From Botrytis cinerea B05.10 (lineage: Eukaryota; Ascomycota; Leotiomycetes; Helotiales; Sclerotiniaceae): a DNA stretch of 64,000 nucleotides. The DNA is taken from positions 124,001-188,000 of the forward strand of contig NC_037327.1 in the NCBI RefSeq assembly GCF_000143535.2. The letters run 5' to 3'. Both the position numbers and the translations under genes were made by a program. Under the pieces are notes generated by a model. It was not told the DNA's origin. It was given only the letters and a program-made list of their open reading frames with translations, and made no database searches. Below, in pieces: positions 38,527-52,518 of this stretch; position 1 is the stretch's first letter, and the number at the start of each line of letters is the position of its first letter.

Positions 38527-39504
38527 ATGTATTAGACTTTAGTTTGGCGTTTTTGGGGGGAAATAGGCAGGCGAGATTGAAAGAGAATGTTATTTTGATA
38601 GATTAGATTTCAATTTATGTTTTGGGAGTTTTGACTTTTGTCTTTACTATTTCCTTCATCATCTTTTCTTTCGTTGAGTATCAGAAATTTATATTCCGAG
38701 TTATGCGAGTATATGACATTCCAATTTGGTACTCGATTTAGAATCCACCTCATACTCAATCAATCAATCATTCTATTTCATTCTATTCCATTTTTCTCTA
38801 TTTCGTTTCTCTCTATTCCATTTTATGCCATTCCATTCAACTGTCTTATCTCAACTTTATTTTTCCCTTTATCTCAAAGTTTCAATCTAAGCCGAACATT
38901 TCCATGTCTACACTTCTCTCCCATTCATTCTGAAGACCAGTTCTTACTTCACTTCATGAAACTCTATCTTCTGGTTACGTTGAATGGCTATTTACTTCTT
39001 TGCAGGTTACTCTACTTTCACGCATACTCCCGTCTACTTCTACTTCTTCATAAGTTAGATGTTACTATCTGCATTCATCTACTTCAATATGTATAACAGA
39101 CGAAGTTACTAATTACAAGACCACATCAATACTCTCAACTGTTCGCTTTTCTTCTACAGTTGTTCTTTCCACTGTCATTACTGTCACTACCTCGTCCAAT
39201 TTAGTTCAGGGCTTTACTATCACTCCTTCTTTGCAGATCACTGCCCCGTACTCATCTTCGTACATTCATCTCCACACTCTCCTCTCTGCGCATTCATCTC
39301 CATACATCCATATCTACGCATTCGTCTGCATACATTCATCTGCATATACTCATCTCCACACATTCATCTGCATACATGCAATCATGATATAGTATTGATA
39401 TTTGTGGACGCGCAGATATTGATATGATATTGGGGTTATGTATGCATGTATGGATTGATGGATTGATGGATTGATGTGTAGTTTTTGATTTCACTTTAAG
39501 TGAT
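38527..39504. other. 3' flank of gene C, pyrimidine-rich and simple-repeat DNA
   Basis: Holds TTCTATT/TTCCATT-rich sequence (38760-38850), degenerate CATTCATCTSCATA units (39260-39380) and GATTGATG triplications (39450-39475). No gene seen. Confidence 0.5.
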
Positions 39505-39728
39505 TTGGGATGGGGGTGAACAATGTCGCCAACACGAGATATACTTCCATTTCCCTGATCATCTTTGGATGATACATTCCATTCGAAGCGGTTATCGACA
39601 ATCTAATCATCAGTAGCTACGCCACATACCTCGCAAACTAAATATGGATCCCCCAGAAACTCTTTGTCAAGATTAGATGGAGTTTCTTGGCAGTCCTTAC
39701 ACATCATCTGGGTATTAACATTCCGACG
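39505..39728 (-). pseudogene. TFIIB N-terminal zinc-ribbon pseudogene fragment
   Basis: The minus strand reads RRNVNTQMMCKDCQETP, then LVCEVCGVATDD, a TAG (39605-39603), then IVDNRFEWNVSSKDDQGNG and SISRVGD. The spacing C-x2-C ... C-x2-C, followed by 'IVDxRxEWR', 'DDQGN' and 'SRVGD', is characteristic of the TFIIB zinc ribbon and B-finger (general transcription factor for RNA polymerase II). The stop falls where TFIIB has an Arg in 'DRIVD'. Sequence beyond SRVGD loses similarity, so the cyclin-fold core is missing. This cannot encode the essential factor and must be a fragmentary duplicate. Confidence 0.75.
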
Positions 39729-41544
39729 TCACGAACTTCATCTTCTAAAACAGCGGCGGGCTTTTTCCTCGGTTGATCTTCTTTGGAAGATATTTCGAGA
39801 AGTGAAATTTGTATAGGAGATCTTCGAGCGCAGCAAGCTATTGGGTCTTGGGGGCTTGCCATCATGATATGATAACAAGGCCATCAAACAACTGATATGA
39901 CGCTCTGCTAGCTCTCCGCGGTATCCACTGTTTTGGAAAAAAATTATTTGGAAGGAAAGGTTTACATGTACGAGCGGGTGAGTCTTTTCATGGCTGATTT
40001 TCAATGATTTGCTAATATGATTTCAGGCATGAATTCTCTACAAAACTTCGTGTTTTGATCATTTACAACAAGCACAACTACGGCCACCCGTCGTTATAAC
40101 CATCCGCATTCAATCATCAACGATGATGATATCTATTCTCAGCTCAAGTCCACAACTTATTGCTTACTAGATCAGTCCATTCACAAACAAAGACTACGAA
40201 CCACCAGCGACCACAATCATAATAACCACCATCGATCGTCACCAATCATTTGAAGTTTATCCACAAGATGTTGTTGGATTCATGTATATTTACGTATTAA
40301 TAGATATGGACATCTATTCTCGTATTCCTCAATAAATCCCTGAGACGCTATCTATGCATTATCAGCTCGATTCCTAACTTCCATCTCCTTCCTTATTGTC
40401 TAGGGAAAATATGTATGAGAAAGTTTAGTGTCGGAGGACTTTTCATTAAATTTCGACACGCAGATCTGTTCATTCAATTGCCAATAACCTTTCTTCAACC
40501 ACATCACGAAGTAAATCATCCATTTCCGAAAGAGAAACTCGCCACTTCTTTCTTGGAGATGAATGAGTTATTTTGTGATGTATGAGGAGTAATCTTTGGT
40601 TTGGGGGGAGGGGGAGGGGGTTCGTTAACTTGGTGGACGGCTGAGTAGATGGTTGGATGGATGAACACTTTGTTTGCTTGTTTTTTCTGTTTGTTTTTTT
40701 TTTGTTTTTTTTAAGTTGGTGGCTGTAATTGGGAATGGGAATCTGATGATGTGTGGATGGAAGATGCATTCTTTGCTTCGCCTTTTTCTGTTTTCTGTTT
40801 AGTTATCTCCTCGTTTATTGGAATTGGTGCTTGGTGGTTGACAATTGAAATTGAAATTGGGGAGTTCGCAGATTTGAGATTTGAGTCGCAAGAGTTTGAA
40901 GGGAGTAGAGATGGAAGTGCAAATGGGGATGGACGGATGAATCATTGAGGTTGATGTAGACGAATGAACTTGTCTTTTTCTCTTGGACTTTAAGAGTCTT
41001 GGAATTGGGAATTGGGAATCTGGAGTTTGGTGTTTGGTGTTTGAAGCTTGAAGTTTGGAATTTGAAATTTGGAATTTGGAACTTGGATTAGATTAGAGGA
41101 TTTGAAGCAATGATGTATAAGAGGTGGCTCCTTTTATAAATTATTGCCTCTTTTCTCTTCTTTTCTTTTCTTCTGTCTTCTTTACTTGGGATTTGTAATT
41201 ATTTGGATCGGAGGTTCTTAAAGAAGTTGGAAACCTAAATGAAAGTGTGATGACAACAAAATGAATTTGATAACCTGTAACATCTTGTGATTAGAGGTAT
41301 TGGACTGGTGGCACTAGCAGGACTAAGTCGGGGGAACTGGTGGCACTAGTGGGACTGGATTGAAGAGACTCGTGGCATTAATCGTACTGAATTAAGGGAC
41401 TAGTAAGACTGTATTAAGAAAACTAATAGCACTCATTAGACATCAATGAAATCTTCTTAGCTGATCAGTCTTTAAAACAAGAAGAGATACTTAATCATTT
41501 TGAAGAGTATATATGCGGATGCTATTTGTCAAGAGACAAAGAAG
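39729..41544. other. Intergenic, no firm gene
   Basis: A minus-strand frame at 40469-40769 ends in a protein-like stretch (KKWRVSLSEMDDLLRDVVEE) but is otherwise Lys/Pro/Thr low-complexity and could be an exon end or chance. 41030-41090 has repeated TTTGGA/TTTGAA words, and 41295-41440 has an imperfect repeat of GGTGGCACTAG units. Confidence 0.4.
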
Positions 41545-42320
41545 AGTTTAGATACAGTTCCTCTATCGTCCACAGGTAGCTTAGTCCTAAGTACAAGGCC
41601 CTATTTTACAATCGAATACTTCCTTTTCTTTTCTTCTCTCTTTTTGATTAAGGAATTATTTTAAATATCATAATTAGATTCAATCAAATATATAACATAA
41701 TATTATATATCTTTAATAATCATAAAATAAAAAGATAAATCAAAATAAAAGTTAAAAAAATAAAAAGAATTTTAATTGATATATCAAAATACAGATTTAA
41801 TGATTCATTTATTGAGAAATTCATTTTCAATTCTTTGATATTATTTTTCATAATTAGATTTCGTAGAACTCAAATGATCAAATGTTAAATTAAATTCGAT
41901 ATTTAAAAGGCTAAATAAGGAGTAGATCTGTTATTAAATATAGTTTCTCTATTGTTTATGAGTAGTTTAGTCTTAAGTATAAGGTTCTATTTTATAATCG
42001 AATACTTCCTTCTTTTCTCTTTCCTTTTCTTTCAATTAAAGAGTTATTTTAAATATTATAGTTAAGTTCAATCAAATATATAATACAATATCCTATGTCT
42101 TTAATAACTATAGAATAAAAGGATAAATCAAAATAAGAATTAGAAAAACAGAAAAATAATTTAATTGATATATCAAAATACAGATTTAATAATTCATCCA
42201 TTAAGAAATTCATTTTCAATTTTTTAATATTATCTTTCATAATTGAATTTTGCAGAATTCAAACAATCAGATATTAAATTAAGTTCGAAATTTAAGAAGC
42301 TAAATGAGGAGCAGATCTGT
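41545..42320. repeat. Tandem duplication, 386-bp unit, two copies
   Basis: The sequence from about 41550 to 41935 is repeated from about 41936 to 42320. CTCTAT recurs 386 bases apart (41561 and 41947), and both units end in GGAG(T/C)AGATCTGTTA. Differences are mainly transitions. They could be two abutting LTR-like repeats or a plain tandem duplication. There are no clear TG...CA ends. Confidence 0.75.
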
Positions 42321-42448
42321 TAATCTTCCCCTCATAAATTTCTGTGGATTGAAAGTAACTAACCCTAAATCAATGAATAATACCAGAGCGAAAAACAAAA
42401 GTTGAAATTAAATCGAAGGGGAATTTGAAGAAAAAATAGGCAACGGTA

Positions 42449-43181
42449 ATGATTGACGATGAATCCGAGGCAGTTTCTTCAGTAAATCATCAAAAATTCA
42501 ATAAATACAAAGTTGAACAATTGATTAAAGAGAAAGTAAATAAGAATAGTAGGTTGGAATCTGAATTAGAACAAAGGCAAGAGCCACAATCCAAGAGACT
42601 CTCCGGTGTAACTAATGATTGGATACCTGCTTCGTGTAAACCCCCATTAATTCCTGATTCTGACCATAATGATGGGAAGAAGAAGAAAAAAAGAAAGAGT
42701 ACAAAGCTTCAACCTCTCGCTTTACAAAACCTACTCCTGAGAAAACGAGAAAAGTCAATCATACGACTGCAACAACATCGGAAGAAAAGTAGATAGAGAT
42801 CTCTGGTTCTTCTCAGTCGTCTCATCTGCTGTTTTATAATCGCATTTAAAAGTAATAAAGCAGAGAAGCTTCCAAGTTCAAGTTGGAGCCCGATGCCCCT
42901 GATTCTTCACGTTCTTCTCGTCAGCCTTAACTTAAATCGAACTATTCAAAATCTCAACACTATTGTAAAGAAGAAGAAGAAGAAGGTTCAAATATTGGAT
43001 AAGTTGATGAGGCTTTGAGGCTTTAACTTTTGATTCTCATAGAGTTTTGGGGAAGGTGCTAGTGTGGTTGATTAGGGAAGGCTTAGAAATTGACGAGATC
43101 TTTGAGAAATTTGTTGCGAATTATAAAGGAAATTTAAAAAGTCTTAGACAGGACGCTCGCAGCGTGAAGAAAATGAAATAA
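42449..43181 (+). pseudogene. Broken ORF of unknown family next to the tandem repeat
   Basis: A frame from ATG 42449 (MIDDESEAVSSVNHQKF) runs 115 codons, with charged, Lys-rich sequence (DGKKKKKRKSTK). From about 42715 the more protein-like reading moves to another frame (TPEKTRKVNHTTATTSEEK) and then meets stops. Near 43050-43180 a further stretch reads LIREGLEIDEIFEKFVANYK and SLRQDARSVKKMK. This suggests one gene broken by an indel and several stops. The nearness of the direct repeats raises the possibility of a transposon gag-like product, but no zinc knuckle is visible. Confidence 0.35.
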
Positions 43182-43271
43182 ACTACTTTTATTTTCTTTT
43201 CATCAATTTTATATATCGAATTTGTGACAGTTGTAATATAAATGAATATGTACATGTAAGTACTCACAAGC

Positions 43272-43756
43272 TCACAAGCGTATTATAGTCACCGAGCACA
43301 GATAGTTGTCGCTCAATAAAATCACACTTAAAACAGTCGTTTTGCTACTTTTGTTTTATAGTTTAATAATATAAACTCTACTTTATATATATATATATAA
43401 ATAAATAGTTTATTTTTAGTATTTTTATATGCAATAAAATATACAATAAGTTTTTTCCAAAAAAAAACTTCTTTAAAAATACTGAAATTTATTAATAAAA
43501 TAAGTGAAAATCATAGACTTTTATAATTTCATTTTTCAAAAATACAAATAACAATTTAATTGATTTTAAAAAGTTTTAAAAATTGATTTTGTTAAATATT
43601 AATATGGAAATAATATATATAATAAAATTCAAATAAAGTTACTTATTCAAAGTTGTTAATTCTATATAAAATAAAAGTAGTAAAATGATTGTTTTAATGT
43701 GATTTTATTGAGCAACAATTATCTATGCTCTAGTACTGCATATATAGCTCTTGTGA
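43272..43756. mobile_element. Foldback / long-TIR element
   Basis: The left arm (about 43272-43361) and right arm (about 43674-43756) are inverted copies: left GAGCACAGATAGTTGTCGCTC and right, reversed, GAGCATAGATAATTGTTGCTC, then AATAAAATCACA in both. The centre is AT-rich and non-coding. Long imperfect inverted arms without coding are typical of a foldback or MITE-type element. The target duplication is not clear. Confidence 0.6.
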
Positions 43757-46700
43757 TTCTACATTCAAAATGTATAGATGATATATGAGTTAGTTGACTG
43801 GATCTTTTATGAACACATAATACTTACTATTAAGGTAATACTGATTGCGATAATTGGTGGCTAGGGAGAAAGTGACTAGGGAGGAAGTGGTCAGGGAGAA
43901 AACAATTTAGGCGAGAATAATTAAGGAGAAGCAGCTAGCCAGAGATAGCATTTCAAGCAGTATTATCTTCGCTTAAATCTAGAGATAAATCTTTCCTTCA
44001 CCTCCTCTCCGAAGTCCTGAGAAAGGAGGAACTCGCTGGAGCTTGCTATTGAGGGTAAGGAAACAGGCACAGAGGGCTCAACACATACTTGTATATTTGT
44101 ATAGATACTAAACATGATTAAATTGCCGTTTTAACTCTTTATAAAATTTACTCCCTTCCCTCACCTTCGCCTCCACTACCAACTCGAATCTCTAATAAGA
44201 TTAACACTCTCTCCCCTAACCAAATCCAAAACCTCCCCCTCTCCCCTCAACGGTGCTTCAAATTATGCTTATCGAAATGCCGCTTAACACCCTCACCCTG
44301 AGCGGGCGGCGATAGAAGGAGATGCTTCGTGCTTCTCTGTAATTTCTGGAGCCAGTTGAGGATTCGTTGGAAGAGGAATCAAGTGAGGAAGTATAAAGGG
44401 GCAATTTTGGCCCAATCTTCACGAATTCTATGCACCGATTCCCTTGTCGATAAGCCCCTATATTGTATTTTTTTTCTTCTCATCACTATCTTCTTTTATT
44501 TCATCAACAATCTTCCTCTTCCTGAACGCGCGGAGTCTGGAGGCGGGTGAGGGTAGGTGGAGACGTAAGGATGTACTTCGTGCTTCTCTGTCAGGAGGTA
44601 ACGACCTCCCCATCATCCATCTCTATTCAAATTTCGCAACGTGCCAATTAAAAATTGACGTTAATGAGGAAAAAATAAACACTCTCCCATTACCTCAAGA
44701 TTGCATACTTCTTCGAATTGTAATTCTCCATCCCAAAGAATGTGGATATGCGTAATATGTCGACGTTGGAACTAGAGGATTAGATTATGGGTTTTGACCT
44801 TTAAGTCGGCAGAAGGATGAAGATCTATGACAAGTGGTGGGTATATACTATAAGATTGACTACCTTGACCACGGTGGTGATACGTGTAGGGGGGGGATGC
44901 TGGGGGGAACAGTGTTGATGCCTGGATCTCATATGCTAGCCTTGAAGTCAAAAGATTGATCTTACAGAATCTTACTAATTTCTAACGCCGCTAATAGTAT
45001 TCTGTTTCTTTCTATTTCCTCCCCTTTTCCCTTTAAATCCCCTTCCACTGAAGCACCAATATCTATCTCAAGACCACATACTTCATTCAACGTTCCACCA
45101 GATACCCAAACCCACGAAACATCCCATCTACACCCCTAGCTGCATCTGTGAACTCGGAATTTAAGTGAGCCCAGGAATCTGCTTCACGGAATGGAGTCCA
45201 CTTGCCTCGTAGATAGTTGGTTGTAGGGTTAAAAGTGCTACCGAATGGGCGACGGAGACGAACTTTTTCGAGATAATTCCAAGTGGATAGGTAATATTAG
45301 TTTGGTAGGCCCAAAGAGAAATGATGGTATGTATTGGGGGCCCATTAAAACAAAATAGAGATTGATTGAACCAGATAATGATTCCCCAAAGCGTATCAGT
45401 AAAAATATCCAGAAGAAAGTTATCGTATAAAAAATATAACAAACTATCAATTGTCTCCATCCCTCCCACACCCCCCCAATCCCCTGCACTACTTTTTACT
45501 GGACCCACCTGACGTTCAAAAACCAAGGTTTTCTCTCCCGAGTCTTCAGTATCATAAGTGGCGCCGATGCCCAATCATGTAAGGAGGAGGTAGTCGATGC
45601 GAATAATGCTCGGTGTGAGATGGATTTCAGCCAGGACATATGGATAAAAGCCATACGTGGTGGAGGAGGTGGGAGAAAGTGTGACTGACGTTAAAGTTAA
45701 ATTATGGTTTTGCGGATACAGTTGGGTTCATTGTTGGATGTGCATAGGTATTCGGCTGGGCGGAATAACAAGTATCTACTTCTTTCGAATACGCCGTATT
45801 CTTTCCATACAAATTCCCTCTTCCTCGAGAGAAATACAAAGTATCTCTGGGTATTCTTGATTTATGTAAATCTTGCATTTATTTAAGTACTCGGTATGTT
45901 TTTTGTTGGCAGCCTGGAGAAAATGTAAAGCGTGTTCCGCGTGAAGGATTTGATTTTCGGTAAGCGCAGTGTATGGGCTGGTGGATGAAGAGGCAGATCT
46001 GATCTGGAAACAGGCAGCAAGGCTGTGAGGTAGCGGGGTACTAGATTTGAGAAGGCAAAGTTAGCATAACTCCAGAAAATTGAGCGAGCCATGGGGACTT
46101 AGAGGCTTGCCTGGATGGGCGTGGTAGGCTGTGGCAAGGAAGGGCTGGTGGGGTGGGATGAGACATTTCAAGATGTGAAATTTGGAAAGTAAATATTTGA
46201 GCGGAGCGAGCTATGGGGGGTTGTCCCCATGAGCAATCAACCCAAAGAGAGGCTCCGCTGGTTCTGTAGAGTCCATTGCCATGGAGGCAGACCATACGAA
46301 TGGAAAACATTGAAATGGAAATTGATACCTACGAAACTTCTCAATTAAATGACCAAATGGCCATAGAGAGATACTTGGGGATAGTGATTCCTGATACAAG
46401 GATCGATGCTTGTCTGGATGTAGAACTCTTGAGTAATCTCTTCGAGTTTCAAAAAAAGATTCATTAGTACAATGTCACCCACTCAAAGAGATGAGAAATC
46501 GGAGAGAAAAAGAGATATATGAATGAGAATATACCAATAAGATGTCTTAATAACAGCTGAATGTGAACCCGTCAATGAAGAAATGTGTAAATCTCGATAA
46601 TGCGGATAATAATCTTGTGGACATCGATTAGAACCCGAACCGGAAAACGTAAGTGGGGTTATGATGGAGAGGATAAGGAAGACAACGAGGAGGAGGGGAT

Positions 46701-46947
46701 TGGTGCATCGTATTTTGAAGAAGATATGATGAGCGAGTGATCGAACGAGTGAACGAGGTTGACATTAGTTGATACTGACCGCAGATCTTCTCGCAGGCGT
46801 TGGACTTTGGCTACTCAATGAGATCGATATTGATATCAATATCGCAAAGAAAGGAAAGGGAGGAATGATGTTATATTTTCCATAAGCACGAGAATGCGTA
46901 TGAGTATATAGACGATAAACTGAAAACAAAAAGAAGACTAAAGGATA
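43757..46947. other. Intergenic, no firm gene
   Basis: Several overlapping frames (44329-44755, 45161-45574, 45657-45860, 46041-46467). The 45161-45574 frame has hydrophobic stretches but starts at a non-ATG codon and has no recognisable motif. The 46299-46467 frame (MENIEMEIDTYETSQL) is short and uncertain. A perfect 20-bp palindrome lies at 46825-46844. Confidence 0.4.
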
Positions 46948-47247
46948 ATGAAAGCTTCTCTTTTCCTTAATCGTTCTACATCCACCATCTCTAACTCAAT
47001 TATCACCATCGCCCGCGTTTGCCGCGGCAAAACGCGACAAACGCGACAAACGCGACAAACGCGAAAAATGCCACAAAAAGCCAATACTAATTATACTTCG
47101 TATACTTACATCAGACCAGATCCTTTATCGTTTTATGCCAAATATCTCCATCAACATCATGTATTAAATCCGAAAGTCTGTGGGCGGGAAGATCTACGTG
47201 CGAACTCATCAATAACGTGCATAGTTGGGCTGAACTGGAACCTCTAA
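46948..47247 (+). CDS. Small hypothetical protein, 99 aa, with Arg/Ser/Thr-rich N-terminus
   Basis: ATG at 46948. The first 40 residues lack acidic residues and are rich in Ser, Thr, Ile and Arg (MKASLFLNRSTSTISNSI), as in a mitochondrial presequence. They include three near-identical RQT units encoded by a 9-bp repeat GCGACAAAC at about 47034-47066. The rest (NYTSYTYIRPDPLSFYAKYL, then CGREDLRANSS) is not recognised. There is no intron evidence. It may be an exon of a longer gene or chance. Confidence 0.35.
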   Translation: MKASLFLNRSTSTISNSIITIARVCRGKTRQTRQTRQTRKMPQKANTNYTSYTYIRPDPLSFYAKYLHQHHVLNPKVCGREDLRANSSITCIVGLNWNL

Positions 47248-47591
47248 AATGGAAATCAGATATCTACACCTATAATACAGCATAGGAATACATAACACTT
47301 CATACATGAACTATAAAAGAAGTACGCGAAGTCAAATTCTTCATTTCACATACATATATCATGTTGTTTCTGAATATGAATGGAGCTTCGATTTAAAGGG
47401 ACTTGACCCTTTGAGGTCTAGCTCTCTTCACGAGATACTAATGCCCTGTCCTGTATAGACTATCAGTATATGAGAGAAGGGATAGACCTAGTTCCCCCAC
47501 TTCCTTCAGGTTCGCTCATTGTTAGATTAGTCATCTTTTGATTCTCCCGCCAGTCCTTTGTAGAAATATTAGATAGCCTCTCGAATGAGTA

Positions 47592-48029
47592 ACGTGGTTT
47601 AACACCGAGTGCACCATATCACCGAATGCACCACTTCAAAATATACCAAAATTAGCCTTTTCCTAATATTTATATCTTAATAATTAATCAATATTTTTTT
47701 TTTTAAAAAAAAAAGATTTATTAATAAAAAAATGTCTTTTATAAAAATATTAAGTTTTTATATAAAATTTTCTATTATGTTTTATAAAAAGTGGAAATTG
47801 TTATGATTTTCGTTATAAAAAATCTATCTTTATAATAATTATTATATTAATTCAAATTTCTAATAAATAACTAAATTTTTATAATGTTTATATAATTAAA
47901 TGTTACAATTTCAAATTTCGAAAAATTATATTATTAAATAAAGAAAGTGTATAGTTATATATAGATGTATTTTGTATATAAAATTTGTAGTGCATTTGGT
48001 AATATAGTGTACTCGGCGTTAAACCATGT
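47592..48029. mobile_element. MITE, copy 2
   Basis: 438 bp flanked by TA on both sides. The inverted ends are ACGTGGTTTAACACCGAG and, reversed, ACATGGTTTAACGCCGAG. The interior matches 48375-48793, and 16199-16638 inverted. Confidence 0.78.
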
Positions 48030-48374
48030 TATATGTAAAGGCTTTCTCAGAATATCTAGATGACTATAATTAAAACAGACCTGGATTTTAATAAGCTCTC
48101 GCCCGAAGTTGCTCAGGAGATGTAGGCATTAAGCTATCGTAGCCAAGCGCTTCCAATTCAATTATACTGTGTACCCAAACCAATTGATGTAGAATGAGTG
48201 AAGACAGTATATGTATCTAGCTTTGGATTTGTATACTTTCTGGCCGCACGAATGATCTTTATAGAATTTTGTACAGCTTCGGCTTCAGCTGCATTTGGTA
48301 AACCTTTGTAGCGGATGGGGGTGTTGTACTTGGTTCATTATATGCTTTAGTACTGAAATGCTATTAATCAGTTA
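48030..48374. other. Spacer between two MITEs
   Basis: About 345 bp with no gene or repeat that I can support. Confidence 0.5.
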
Positions 48375-48793
48375 AAGTAGTTTATTAGTGCGTGCATCAT
48401 ATCAGTACGTGCACCATTTCAAAATACACTAAAGTTAGATCTTTTTGAATATTCTTATTTTAATAACTAATCATTATTTTAGAAAAAAAAAGGATATCAA
48501 ATAATTATACAAAAACAGATTCTTATAAATCTAGTTTTTATATAAATATTCCTATTAAATTTTAGAAAAAGTGAAAATTGTTACGATTTTCGTTACAAAA
48601 TAGTTATTTCTATAATAACTACTTTATAAATCAAGTTTTTCTTAAAATTAATTAGATTTTTATGATTCATATATAATTAGATATTTTATATGAAATTTTC
48701 AAAAATTTTAATCTGTAAATAAAGAAAGAGCATGGTTATATATAGACGAATTTTGTATGTAAAATGAGTAGTGCACGCACTGATAAACTACGT
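48375..48793. mobile_element. MITE, copy 3
   Basis: 419 bp flanked by TA. The inverted ends are AAGTAGTTTATTAGTGCGTG and, reversed, ACGTAGTTTATCAGTGCGTG. Same family and orientation as copy 2, only 345 bp away. Confidence 0.78.
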
Positions 48794-49292
48794 TACTTGT
48801 TACTTGGTTGATGATAGGTACTTGTGGCTGTGGATGAATCTTGGGGCTAAAGAGATGTTGTGGCTGTGGCTGTGGCTAGAGTTCATGGTTGAAGTGGAGG
48901 CTCAAATCAATCCAAGATAAGAGTCGACGCATGCCGAGGTCCTGCTAAATTTCAACCTTCAACCTCCGATATCCCGACATCCCAGCATTTTTTCCCTTCT
49001 CCTCTAGGAAAAAGGCTTTCACGTGTCTTTCTCCACTGTCAAATGCAAGGACCTTCCATATCCACATATCCACATCCATTACTACGAGCATGTATTAAAT
49101 ACAGCTAGAGAACACATAAATGAATGAATACTGTGTTCTTACAAAAATACGTCTACGTGTAATGAATATAACATAATGGAACGAAACAAAATATATTAAC
49201 ACACTACGAGATACTCTGCTCACTTCATTTTGTTAACAATCTATCTCAACCTCTGTTTACTAGGTATTCATCCACCACCTGCAATAATACTC
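48794..49292. other. 3' flank of gene B'
   Basis: About 500 bp with no gene seen; presumably holds the 3' UTR of B'. Confidence 0.45.
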
Positions 49293-51818
<2,526 letters not shown>

Positions 51819-52518
51819 TTGAAGGTTTAAAATCAATGAGTGAGCAAGCCCGTTGGCTAATTGAACAGGATTGAATATGAAAATAGACGCATCAAATGAA
51901 TTGCGCTACTTTCACAATTGATGTGGAATGAACTGATGTTATTGATGGTGATGGTGATGGTGATGCTGGTAGCGGTAGTATTCGTGTCTTTTGTTGTGTT
52001 GGGAAATTTGAGACTTTGGGTATGAAACAGAACAAAGAAAAGAGAACTGTAGGGAAAAGCATCGACTACATGACCACGCTTGCCGACACTACCTAAGTAG
52101 GTGTTCTCATCAATTCTTATTATTCTCCCTCGCAACGCTTGTCAATCTTCATCATTATCATCTACCGGTCCTTCACGGCAGTGGCCCTCGGAGAGCCAGC
52201 GGAGCGGCGTCCATTCTTATTCCACCCTCACTCACCACCCGTTGTCCATTCTCAAGACCACTGTCCATTCTATTTACGACCATCGCTCTCGAAGTTTCAG
52301 CGGAGCGGCATCCATTCTTATTAAATCCTCGCCTCACTACCCGCTCTCTATTCTCGCCATCCTTGCCATCCTCACCGCTCTCATTCATTCTCGCAACACT
52401 CATCTATTGCCACCATTCTCATTAACGGGACTCTCACAACACTCATTAATTCACACCACCCACATTCATTCTCACTACCGATACCCTCACCAATCTTCAT
52501 CGACCATCATCAATCACT
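51819..52518. promoter_or_regulatory. Divergent intergenic region between B' and A'
   Basis: 700 bp between the two starts. Contains a 101-bp spaced direct repeat of GCGGAGCGGC(G/A)TCCATTCTT (about 52198 and 52300) and a TGATGGTGATGG stretch (51940-51965). No obvious TATA box. Confidence 0.5.

Noticed and set aside
45161..45574. 137-codon minus-strand frame with hydrophobic stretches
   Set aside because: Non-ATG start, no recognisable family and no splice-supported extension; kept only as a remark.
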